Below are positions 6,421 to 13,454 of a stretch of DNA of 23,836 nt, piece after piece (position 1 is the stretch's first letter; the number at the start of each line of letters is the position of its first letter). The notes beneath the pieces are model-generated. The model was not told where the DNA came from. It worked only from the letters and a program-made list of their open reading frames with translations, and did not search any database. Origin of the DNA: a virus; IMG/VR virus record IMGVR_UViG_3300032053_010050, positions 1 to 23,836 of that record. One strand, given 5' to 3'. A program made the translations under genes and the position numbers.

Positions 6421-7233
6421 TTACTTCTTGAGAGCGGAAGTCTTTTTGGCAAGCGCTTCTTTAACCAGACCAGTAAGGCGCGCATAAACACGGTTCACCA
6501 GTTCTTCCATCAACTTGTCATTCTCTAGTAAACCCTTGTCAATGGTTTGTGCCTTCGGACCTTTGGCAGCGCCTGGCTTCGGAGCATTCGGAACCTTGCC
6601 TTTGCCTTCCTCTACCGGAACTTCCTCTTCCTGCATAAGATTGGCAGGAACCTTGTTCGCGGTATTGCCAGGAACCTTGCCCGTCGAACCTACGAGACCT
6701 GGCTTAACGGCCTGTGCCTTTGGAGAAGACGGAGGAGACATTTTTTCGCCTTCTTTTAACGGCAGCTCTTCCTCTTCGCCCGGTACCGGCGGCATCGGGG
6801 GTTCGCCACCTTCTGGAGCCGGAGGAGGAACGCCTGCATCGGCCGGGGGCAGTGCTTCTTCGCCGCCCATTTCGCCACCTTCCATGCCCGCACCAGCACC
6901 AGCACCTTCAACCGAAACCGGAACGCCGGTAGTAGCCTGGATTGTATCTGCAATCGCCTGCACTAGCTCAGTTACTTGTGCCTCTGGCACGGCCCCGCCT
7001 TCCATTCCCTCTGCGCCCTCTGGGGGCATCGGGCTTTCGGCCGGCGGCATCTCACCGCTATCTTCTGCCGGGGGGAAGGCTTCTTCTTCGCCGCCCTCGT
7101 GCTCTTCCTCTTCCTCTTCCCCGCCCTCCATCTGTAGATGTCGCTGAGTTAAGGACTCATTGATCTTCGCCATTTTTCCCCATTTGCTAATAACTTCATT
7201 GGAAAGGATTGGCTTTGCTTTATTCTTTGCCAT
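6421..7233 (-). CDS. Pro/Glu/Gly-rich acidic protein (possible structural or scaffold protein)
   Basis: A 270-residue protein started at ATG 7233, with AAGGAG 11 bases upstream; the frame further upstream opens only with GTG. The N-terminus is basic and helical (ILSNEVISKWGKMAKINE), resembling the 'L.E..I.kw.klA.i' segment near the start of various phage structural proteins. Long low-complexity stretches follow: Glu runs, PPAE/MPPEG repeats and Gly-Ala-Met clusters. The C-terminus is helical and basic (LMEELVNRVYARLTGLVKEA). The gene is markedly richer in G and C than its surroundings because of Pro/Gly/Ala/Glu codons. Disordered acidic middles with helical ends suit prohead scaffolds or virion linkers, but the exact role is unknown. 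Long frames on the opposite strand are composition artefacts. Confidence 0.75.
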   Translation of the reverse strand: MAKNKAKPILSNEVISKWGKMAKINESLTQRHLQMEGGEEEEEEHEGGEEEAFPPAEDSGEMPPAESPMPPEGAEGMEGGAVPEAQVTELVQAIADTIQATTGVPVSVEGAGAGAGMEGGEMGGEEALPPADAGVPPPAPEGGEPPMPPVPGEEEELPLKEGEKMSPPSSPKAQAVKPGLVGSTGKVPGNTANKVPANLMQEEEVPVEEGKGKVPNAPKPGAAKGPKAQTIDKGLLENDKLMEELVNRVYARLTGLVKEALAKKTSALKK

Positions 7234-7268
7234 GTGTCTGATTTCTCCTTTTATTCTCACTTGCTTTA

Positions 7269-7276
7269 ATAAATAG
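7269..7276 (-). promoter_or_regulatory. CTATTTAT element before the acidic-protein gene
   Basis: The coding strand reads TTGAAACTATTTATTAAAGC in the gap after the stop at 7303. It ends 35 bases before ATG 7233. It matches the octamers at 614-621 and 3232-3239. A fourth copy at 7339-7346 lies inside the coding region just upstream, so this site may be doubled or one copy may be chance. Confidence 0.35.
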
Positions 7277-7302
7277 TTTCAATACTTACCAAAATCATGA
7301 TT

Positions 7303-7617
7303 TTATAAATAATTTTTGTATCTTTCGATTATATCGTTATAAATAGAGCGCCGCCGAACCTTTTGACTGGCTATTTCTTCTACTTTTTTCACTTCCAGTA
7401 TTGTCATCCTTAACCGTTTTCCAACTTCTTTTGGTGACATTGGGCCATTTTTTTCAATCGCGATAAGACAACAATTTAAATCTTCATCATAATTCATCCA
7501 ATGGTTACAATCGTCATGAGGACATGGATAGTTATACTTTTGACACGTTTTACAACAATCTCTTTTTTCTTCATCTTTCGCCAAAACTTCTATTTGCTTA
7601 TCAAGTAAATTCATCAT
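7303..7617 (-). CDS. Cys-cluster plus sigma70-region-4-like helix-turn-helix protein
   Basis: A 104-residue DNA-binding protein. A Cys-rich segment (residues 21-50: CCKTCQKYNYPCPHDDCNHW, then DLNCCL) probably binds zinc. Next comes NGPMSPKEVGKRLRMTILEV and KKVEEIASQKVRRR, which follows the sigma-factor region 4 pattern 'G.mt.eEvg..l.lTr.rv.qIE..al.klR'. Similar 'CPw..C..h' plus region-4 proteins occur in phages and bacteria as small regulators. The normal 'R.RvrqIE' recognition helix is changed to 'ILEVKKVEE', so DNA specificity may differ. ATG 7617 and ATG 7614 are both possible behind AGGAG; the first gives an ATGA overlap. It may direct phage transcription or act as a co-factor; that is inference. 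Confidence 0.72.
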   Translation of the reverse strand: MMNLLDKQIEVLAKDEEKRDCCKTCQKYNYPCPHDDCNHWMNYDEDLNCCLIAIEKNGPMSPKEVGKRLRMTILEVKKVEEIASQKVRRRSIYNDIIERYKNYL

Positions 7618-8099
7618 TTTCTCCTAAGTTCATCATACCCGGCGGCAATTATATCAAAAACATTCTCAATTTCTTTCTTTTCAAGCGCGAATTGACCAAT
7701 AATTTGCTCTCTTTTTTCTTTCTCCTTCTCTTCTCCCCCCTCTTGTGCCCTTACCATATCATCTTGAATCTTAATCTCTTTTTTCACTTTGTCAATAAAC
7801 ACTCTAAGATCTTTGTCTCCGGCTATGTAACCCCTTACAAATGCTCTAAAAATCGTTAGAGGGTTCAGCTTGTCTCGAAAAACACAAAGATAGAACTGCT
7901 CTAGGATGTATCGATTATCTATATAAGAATACTTTCCCGTTGGCTTAGGAACGCCTTTACTTTCTTTATCGAGATACAAATAATAATTTATTGCTCGATC
8001 ATACACGTTTCTACACTTCGGGTTTAGAAGCGTGAAAAGATCCCAATACTTCTTGGAAGTTTTGAGGTTGTAATATTCCTTGCGAGACTTTTGTTTCAC
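7614..8099 (-). CDS. Hypothetical protein, Tyr/Lys-rich
   Basis: A 161-residue protein starting with GTG at 8099, overlapping the upstream stop as GTGA; AAAGG lies within the upstream gene's last codons. The first 110 residues are helical and aromatic (YWDLFTLLNPKCRNVYDRAI, then YILEQFYLCVFRDKLNP and RAFVRGYIAGDKD). The rest is a charged coiled-coil-like helix with a Glu/Lys run (EGGEEKEKEKREQIIGQFA). No motif is recognised. It sits in the four-gene coupled chain from dnaE to the sigma-like gene, so it is probably made with the replication enzymes. Confidence 0.65.
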   Translation of the reverse strand: MKQKSRKEYYNLKTSKKYWDLFTLLNPKCRNVYDRAINYYLYLDKESKGVPKPTGKYSYIDNRYILEQFYLCVFRDKLNPLTIFRAFVRGYIAGDKDLRVFIDKVKKEIKIQDDMVRAQEGGEEKEKEKREQIIGQFALEKKEIENVFDIIAAGYDELRRK

Positions 8100-8347
8100 G
8101 GTCTTTTACCTTTTATCACTTTATAATTTCTTTCCAAAGTTTCAGAATTGATAGTTACCACTCCGAGAACATCTGACCATATTCGATAAATGTCAAGAAT
8201 TCTTTTGTTGTGCTCCTGCCCTTGGTCATCCACCTCTGCCAACTCAAGACAGCTTTCTGTCCCTCTTAAAATTAAAATCACTTTTTCTGTATAATTCCAA
8301 ATTGACGGATTTCTCCAAAACAAGGTTCCTTTGGGATAGAGCGTCAT
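8096..8347 (-). CDS. SH3/KOW-like small protein, dispersed member of the paralogue family
   Basis: An 83-residue beta-rich protein (MTLYPKGTLFWRN ... TEKVILILRGTESCLELAEV). Its end, NYKVIKGKRP, matches the C-termini of the five tandem genes at 15393-16528 (KLIKGERK, KKIVGKR, NLIKGKR, EKVVGKR, KKIIGER). It is therefore a sixth copy, 7 kb away. It starts at ATG 8347 as ATGA with dnaE, and the last dnaE codons supply GGAG. Its own KGKR codons (AAAGGTAAAAGA) supply the ribosome site of the next gene, which begins GTG. The function of the family is unknown; small SH3-like barrels often bind RNA, DNA or proline-rich peptides. Confidence 0.68.
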   Translation of the reverse strand: MTLYPKGTLFWRNPSIWNYTEKVILILRGTESCLELAEVDDQGQEHNKRILDIYRIWSDVLGVVTINSETLERNYKVIKGKRP

Positions 8348-11300
8348 TTTCTCTCCAACAACACAAAATTCTTCTTTATATTCCTTGCACTATATCCCCA
8401 TTGTTCACTAAAGTCAATTTTCTTGGCGTAATATGCTCGATGAATAAGAAAGTTGTTTACACTTGGATCGGTTCCCCAACACTTGATGCTGTTAATCTGA
8501 CCCGTGCTATCAACAACATCAAGAATACAGTAATATTTATTTTCTTTTGTCTTCCGCCAATTAAATTCCTTCACGATAAACCAACAGGTTTCCAGTATCT
8601 CATCATGAACCGACAAAGGACAGACAAAGTTATCAGAAAGGGTTTTCAAGGTTCTTTTCCCAACCGCCAATTCAACTGGATATATCCCGAGCAATTCAGT
8701 CTTAAACTCAATTACTTCTTCTAAAGTAAATTCGCCTTCTGGTTTATATGTTTCAATATTTTCCAATAATTTCTTTTTTGTCTTCGGCCGATCCACTGCA
8801 ACGCAAGACCAAAAGTGCTTTGCTCCAACGAATCTATCATCCATTAAGCCTGAAAGCGTGCTAGACCTAATCAAAACGTCGAGCGCTTTCTTGTTTAATT
8901 TCTGATAAGAAATCTCTTCGTGAAATATAAGCTCTTCAACAGTATTAAAAGGACGATGAGCAATTATTTCTTCTATCGCCTTTCCTCCAAGACCCTTGAT
9001 AATAACCAAAGGTTGAATCAAAGTCTTTGGCTTGGCGGGCGAAACTGCCCAGTGATAGCCATCAGAGTTGTTTAAATCTGCCTCTTCAATTGTATAGCCT
9101 AGCGCCATGGCGGCCCCGATAGCTTGCGACTTATTATCTTCAGGCTCGTTATCAAGAAACGCAACAATCCATTCATCCGGATAGTAGTGCATCAGATGAG
9201 CGCAGATATAGGAAATGATTGTGTAGCTCGTGGAATGTCCGGCGCAAAATCCGTATTTATTGAATGATTCCATAGACTTCCACATGTCATCGCTTTGTTC
9301 TTTTGTAATTCCCTTTTCGGCACATCCCTCTATAAATCTATTGTAAATTGATTCTTTCTTTTCAATTCCCTTATCGGTTCCCTTCTTAATCAACAATTTG
9401 CGAAGTTGGTTTCCCTCGTTAAGAGAAATGTTTTTTCCCAAAGCGCACGTTAAAGCTGCAATATTTTCTTGGTAAATACACATCCCATAAGTTTTTTCAA
9501 GAGTCTGCTTTATGATAGGATGCAGATACTGTACTCTTTCTGGCTCTTTCTTAGCTTCCAAATAAGAAATGTCGACGCCACTAGACAGTGGGCCTGGCCG
9601 ATAAATCGCCGAAATATTCGATAATTCTTCTATCGTTGTCGGATTTACATTCCTACAAAACGCTTGCGCACCCTGAGATGAAAACTGAAATATCCCCGCC
9701 GCCATCTTTCGAGGGTTAACAAATACATCCGTCCAAACAGCTTTATCGTTAAAATCAATAACGTCAGGGTCAAGGTTCTCGTTATAAAATTTTCTTATCT
9801 CGTCAAAGGTTGGATCAATCCCTCGTTGCTTTTTTAAGATCAAATGTATCGTTCTTTCGAACATCGCCAATGTCGCAAGACCAAGAAGATCGAACTTAAT
9901 AAATCCGAACGGCTCAAGATGTCTTACGTTCAAACCCTCGGCCCAGGGAGTTTGAACTTCTCCCCGCGCCACAATAAGCGGCATATTTTCGTCTGCATTG
10001 TCGGTAATGATAACGCCCGCCGCATGTTTAGCAACCGTTCTAATCTGTCCAATTAGTTGCTCAACATGATCTTTGAGTAACGGGTAAGATTTGAAATATC
10101 TCTGTAAAGACGGGCTATATTCTAATACTTCTTGATATGTCGGATCATATACCCCGCTCTTAATTCCATGTACTTCTTTAGCTTTCGGAGTTGCTTCCAA
10201 CATCATTTGACTTGTTACTGCGTTCGTTTCAGAAAAGTCAATATGATAAAACTTAGAAATATCTTTAACAAGAGATTTTAATTTCAAAGTATTAAAATTG
10301 GAAATAGAAATAACAGAATTAGAGCCCCATTTTTCTCGGCACATCTCTTTTAATAGAGAGTTGTTCGAACTGTCAAAGTCAATATCGGGATAACCAAGAT
10401 ACTCGTCTGGATTGTCAGGCAATGTCAGAAATCGTTCAAACATTAATCCCCAACGAATGGGGTCAACAGAGGTAATGCCAAGAACGTAGGACAACAACGA
10501 CCCTGCTGCCGAACCTCTTCCTGGCCCAACCAGCATTCGTTCTTTGGCGAGATCCACAATGGTTTTCATTGTAAGAAAATAATTGCTGAACCCTCGCTTT
10601 TGAATGATGAGAAGTTCGTGCATCAATCGCTTAACATACTCAGGTTTTTTATTTAGTTTCTTCGCTTTTAAACCAGCAACAGCCATTTCAGAAAGAACTG
10701 TTTCAGCGCTCTTGCCCGCAGGGAGTTGTACCTTCGGGAGTTTGGTAGAAGTGTCCGGAAGAAAGCTTTCAATCTTCGAAATCCCGATGTCATAAGCTGT
10801 CTTGATGCTTTCGAAGATAACAGTATCATCATAAACGATACCAGCACGAGCTGAGTATGACTTATATGCTTCCCACAATTCGTCACCGCTTCTTGGATAC
10901 AACTCGCATTCCAATTCATCAACTCCGCTAGGCAATGAAAAATCAGCTTTTTCACTTAAAAACCCCAATTTCTTATAAAGTAATCTATCTTTCCACAGTT
11001 CTTTTCTGGCATAATGCGCGTCACAAGTTGAAACCAACTTCAATCCTGTTTCTTTTGAAAGTTGAATTAGCTTCTGATTAATGGTGTGCTGCTCTGGAAA
11101 GGCGTTCCATTGTAACTCGCCATACCAACGATCTTTCCCAAAGATAGCAAACATTTTATTTGTTGTTTCTCGCATCGCATTCATTACCGCTTCATCGCCA
11201 TCATCACGATTCCTGAAGTAGTCCTTTGCATAAATTCCAGATAAGCAAGCGCCAAGTCCGATAAGACCTTCGCTATTGTTTTTAATCAATTCATAATCAA

Positions 11301-11793
11301 TTCTGGGAAAACGATAGAAATTTCCTGGCCGATAGCTAGAAGAAATAATCTTAAAGAGATTTTTCAGCCCTTTCGGGGATTGAGCAAGTAATACGATATG
11401 CGCTCTCCAATTGATTTTATTCTTGAACATAGACCCCGCTTTGCCCATATCGTCAGTATTAACAATCGTACCGGCCAATTCATCTTTATCATCTTTATGT
11501 CCTTTTTCTTCTAGGTATTCTTGATAAAGCTTTTGCCACTCAGTAAAAGAATCGATGTAATAAGCTTCTACTCCAAAGATTGGTTTAACGTTTATATTTT
11601 CCTTCTTCAGCTTTAAATGTGCCTCCACTTGATACGAAAGAGAATTTTGATTACCATGGTTGGTAATGGCAATCGCTTCTTGCCCGTTCGCGTGAGCCGC
11701 TTTCATAAAGTCCATTGGAAAACCAAATCCATCGTTCACGCTAAAGGTATCGTGGCAATGAAGATTGATAAATGGAATCTTAGATTCAGTCAT
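8344..11793 (-). CDS. dnaE: DNA polymerase III alpha subunit (family C, DnaE type)
   Basis: A 1149-residue replicative polymerase, close to E. coli DnaE (1160). I start it at ATG 11793 with GGAG before it; the longer frame begins with TTG. The N-terminal PHP domain (residues 10-270) has LHCHDTFSVNDG, ITNHGNQNS, PIFGVEAYYID and CDAHYARKE. The palm has GPGRGSAAGSLLSYVLG and LGYPDIDFDSS, whose Asp472 and Asp474 are the first two catalytic residues. GFIKFDLLGLATL near 640 carries the third. Fingers follow with YGMCIYQEN and NQLRKLLIKKG. A helix-hairpin-helix (IKGLGGKAIEEI) precedes an OB-like C-terminus (YYCILDVVDSTGQINSIKCW). The PHP motif TDHG reads TNHG, so proofreading activity is uncertain. 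No separate exonuclease or clamp gene is in view. It overlaps both neighbours. Confidence 0.96.
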   Translation of the reverse strand: MTESKIPFINLHCHDTFSVNDGFGFPMDFMKAAHANGQEAIAITNHGNQNSLSYQVEAHLKLKKENINVKPIFGVEAYYIDSFTEWQKLYQEYLEEKGHKDDKDELAGTIVNTDDMGKAGSMFKNKINWRAHIVLLAQSPKGLKNLFKIISSSYRPGNFYRFPRIDYELIKNNSEGLIGLGACLSGIYAKDYFRNRDDGDEAVMNAMRETTNKMFAIFGKDRWYGELQWNAFPEQHTINQKLIQLSKETGLKLVSTCDAHYARKELWKDRLLYKKLGFLSEKADFSLPSGVDELECELYPRSGDELWEAYKSYSARAGIVYDDTVIFESIKTAYDIGISKIESFLPDTSTKLPKVQLPAGKSAETVLSEMAVAGLKAKKLNKKPEYVKRLMHELLIIQKRGFSNYFLTMKTIVDLAKERMLVGPGRGSAAGSLLSYVLGITSVDPIRWGLMFERFLTLPDNPDEYLGYPDIDFDSSNNSLLKEMCREKWGSNSVISISNFNTLKLKSLVKDISKFYHIDFSETNAVTSQMMLEATPKAKEVHGIKSGVYDPTYQEVLEYSPSLQRYFKSYPLLKDHVEQLIGQIRTVAKHAAGVIITDNADENMPLIVARGEVQTPWAEGLNVRHLEPFGFIKFDLLGLATLAMFERTIHLILKKQRGIDPTFDEIRKFYNENLDPDVIDFNDKAVWTDVFVNPRKMAAGIFQFSSQGAQAFCRNVNPTTIEELSNISAIYRPGPLSSGVDISYLEAKKEPERVQYLHPIIKQTLEKTYGMCIYQENIAALTCALGKNISLNEGNQLRKLLIKKGTDKGIEKKESIYNRFIEGCAEKGITKEQSDDMWKSMESFNKYGFCAGHSTSYTIISYICAHLMHYYPDEWIVAFLDNEPEDNKSQAIGAAMALGYTIEEADLNNSDGYHWAVSPAKPKTLIQPLVIIKGLGGKAIEEIIAHRPFNTVEELIFHEEISYQKLNKKALDVLIRSSTLSGLMDDRFVGAKHFWSCVAVDRPKTKKKLLENIETYKPEGEFTLEEVIEFKTELLGIYPVELAVGKRTLKTLSDNFVCPLSVHDEILETCWFIVKEFNWRKTKENKYYCILDVVDSTGQINSIKCWGTDPSVNNFLIHRAYYAKKIDFSEQWGYSARNIKKNFVLLERK

Positions 11794-12628
11794 TGTTGTC
11801 TCCAACTACTTTATAATCGTTCTCATCTAGCATTCTTGGATGATAATTAATTTTGCTAATATGTCTTGCAGCGCTTGAACGACAAAATTCTAAATAACTA
11901 TTCCAACTATCAATATAATAATAAAAAGGAGTTACCTGAGATGCCACTTTGTCTCCGTCTAATGGCTTAAAAATATCTTTTAGCTTGTAAATAGGTTTTC
12001 CTGCCTTTTCGCGAAGATCATAATTCTCCTGAATCCATTGCAAACTTTCTCTACAGAACGAAAAGTTAACCGGAGCATCCTCCAACACCGAAACCTTCTC
12101 GGGAGAATAAAGAATAATATTTTTATTTGTTGTCCCGCTGTTTCTAAACGCCTCTCCAATCGTTCTCGCTTTGGAAATAGAATGAATCGCAAGAGGAAAA
12201 GAAACATAATATCTTCGTGGAACTATGTTGTGAGCAAACATCCTTGCTATATGATTAACAACTGTCGCGCCGTATAAAATGCTCCATCCAACAGAACAAT
12301 TTCTAGTTTTCACATCTTCTTGATTTAACGAAAGATAATAAATATTCTTTTTTGTCTTATTCTTTACTTCGTAATATTCTCCCACACAAGATCTTAAAAG
12401 CGGTTCCATCGGATTCGTGCAAACAATCCAAACAGCCGAGCATCCTGCTCCGATGCACTCTAGCACCGCATGTTCAATTAAATTCAAATGTCTCCCAATC
12501 GGTAGCAAACAAGGGCCAACCGGAAGATGCAATCCCCCTTTAAAAATAGACCCGGCAACTGGAACAATGCCAGCCATATCAAAGGGATAGCCGTTTTCTT
12601 TCTTTTTAAGGATGGGAAACTTCTTCAT
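11786..12628 (-). CDS. Nucleotidyltransferase-like (GT-A fold) protein
   Basis: A 280-residue protein started at ATG 12628 behind GGTGAG; the longer frame starts with GTG. The N-terminus looks like sugar-nucleotidyltransferases: a strand with MAGIVPVAG, then LPVGPCLLPIGRHLNLIEHA and LECIGAGCSAVWIVCTN (compare 'K.llpi..kPlie..i..l..aGi..i.iv'). A second region (RNCSVGWSILYGATVVNHIA ... VSFPLAIHS) fits the substrate half. The signature 'G.GtRl' loop is replaced by AGSIFKGG and the usual Asp metal motif is not obvious. It may therefore be a divergent or inactive member. It lies between dnaE (8-base overlap) and an unknown protein (23-base overlap). It may act in nucleotide or DNA modification, but no substrate can be assigned. 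Confidence 0.6.
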   Translation of the reverse strand: MKKFPILKKKENGYPFDMAGIVPVAGSIFKGGLHLPVGPCLLPIGRHLNLIEHAVLECIGAGCSAVWIVCTNPMEPLLRSCVGEYYEVKNKTKKNIYYLSLNQEDVKTRNCSVGWSILYGATVVNHIARMFAHNIVPRRYYVSFPLAIHSISKARTIGEAFRNSGTTNKNIILYSPEKVSVLEDAPVNFSFCRESLQWIQENYDLREKAGKPIYKLKDIFKPLDGDKVASQVTPFYYYIDSWNSYLEFCRSSAARHISKINYHPRMLDENDYKVVGDNND

Positions 12629-13430
12629 CAATCTCACCGTGATTCAAAAAGATTATATTACTTGTGTTCTTATAGTAATTTATACTGCGACTAATTCTTT
12701 CTCTTTCTAAGAACGTAGCCTTCACACGATCGTAACCTTCTTTAACCGTTCCGTCAAGTAATCTGTATTTTCTTTTCCTTCCAAATACTTCCATGTGCTC
12801 CAAAATCTTTTTAAGTTTAATTGAAACAATTGAAGTGCTGAACTCAATGTCCTCCAGCATATCATTGCTAAAATAAGATATAACCGCAATCTTGTCAACA
12901 ATTCCCTTTTTATCCGAGGGCAACAATAAAACTTTTGAAATAAATCTTCTTTCTTCTTCCGGGCTCCAGGTTTTAAGAGTAGAGTGTACGGGCCGACCGG
13001 CTCTTTCTTTTAATTCAAAGTAATCTATGATAATGTATTCGCCACCATTATCTGTATGCGCTGGAAAGTCTATACCGACTGACCAACATTTATCATCGAA
13101 AACATAAAGCTTGTCAAATTTAATTTTAATCGGACGATAAACATTGTTGTCAACTTCTTCTGAAAATTGAACATTTACCGTGTTCTTTTCATGAGAAAAC
13201 GTTGTTATTGTTTTGTTTACAATGCCAAAGGGAAGAAGTCCCTGAAAAGACATCATAAACAATATTTCGTCCATCTCCTCTGAGCGCTCTTTGACGCTCG
13301 CTTCCAATATCGAATGAGGATAGCGAAGTTCCCCAATTAATAATGGGATACCGAGGCTGAAAGCAGATTTAACCGAACGATAGTCAGAGCCTATCGCCAG
13401 TTGAGGAATGTATATTTCTTTGCCGGCCAT
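12606..13430 (-). CDS. Hypothetical protein paired with the nucleotidyltransferase-like gene
   Basis: A 274-residue protein that I do not recognise. It begins MAGKEIYIPQLAIGSDYRSV, with an early hydrophobic strand (SLGIPLLIGELRYP) suggesting an alpha/beta N-terminal domain. A beta-rich middle follows (NTVNVQFSEEVDNNVYRPIK ... DDKCWSVGIDFPAH ... GGEYIIIDYFELKERAG). The C-terminal part is helical and charged (ILEHMEVFGRKRKYRLLDG). ATG 13430 lacks a clear ribosome site (GAGAAACG is weak). The 23-base overlap with the next gene suggests the two products act together. No nuclease, kinase or methylase motif is visible. Confidence 0.68.
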   Translation of the reverse strand: MAGKEIYIPQLAIGSDYRSVKSAFSLGIPLLIGELRYPHSILEASVKERSEEMDEILFMMSFQGLLPFGIVNKTITTFSHEKNTVNVQFSEEVDNNVYRPIKIKFDKLYVFDDKCWSVGIDFPAHTDNGGEYIIIDYFELKERAGRPVHSTLKTWSPEEERRFISKVLLLPSDKKGIVDKIAVISYFSNDMLEDIEFSTSIVSIKLKKILEHMEVFGRKRKYRLLDGTVKEGYDRVKATFLERERISRSINYYKNTSNIIFLNHGEIDEEVSHP

Positions 13431-13454
13431 TATTTTTTCGTTTCTCGAATTAAT

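Noticed and set aside
6515-7147. A 210-codon plus-strand open frame, Ser/Pro/Gly-rich
   Set aside because: It is the exact antisense of the G+C-rich acidic-protein gene. Its composition is what the reverse complement of Pro/Glu/Gly codons gives. It has no ribosome site and no gene context on that strand.
7291-7304. Perfect palindrome AAAATCATGATTTT just after the sigma-like gene
   Set aside because: It is almost all A/T and lacks a G/C stem and long U-tract, so it is not a convincing terminator. As an operator it is a single chance-level site.
8302-8724. A 140-codon plus-strand open frame opposite the end of dnaE
   Set aside because: It lies opposite conserved DnaE coding sequence, has no recognisable motif, and all other genes are on the minus strand.
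8344-11793. Possible intein or intron in dnaE, and likewise in nrdJ
   Set aside because: Lengths are normal for the families and all motifs are continuous in a single frame, with no splice-type insert.
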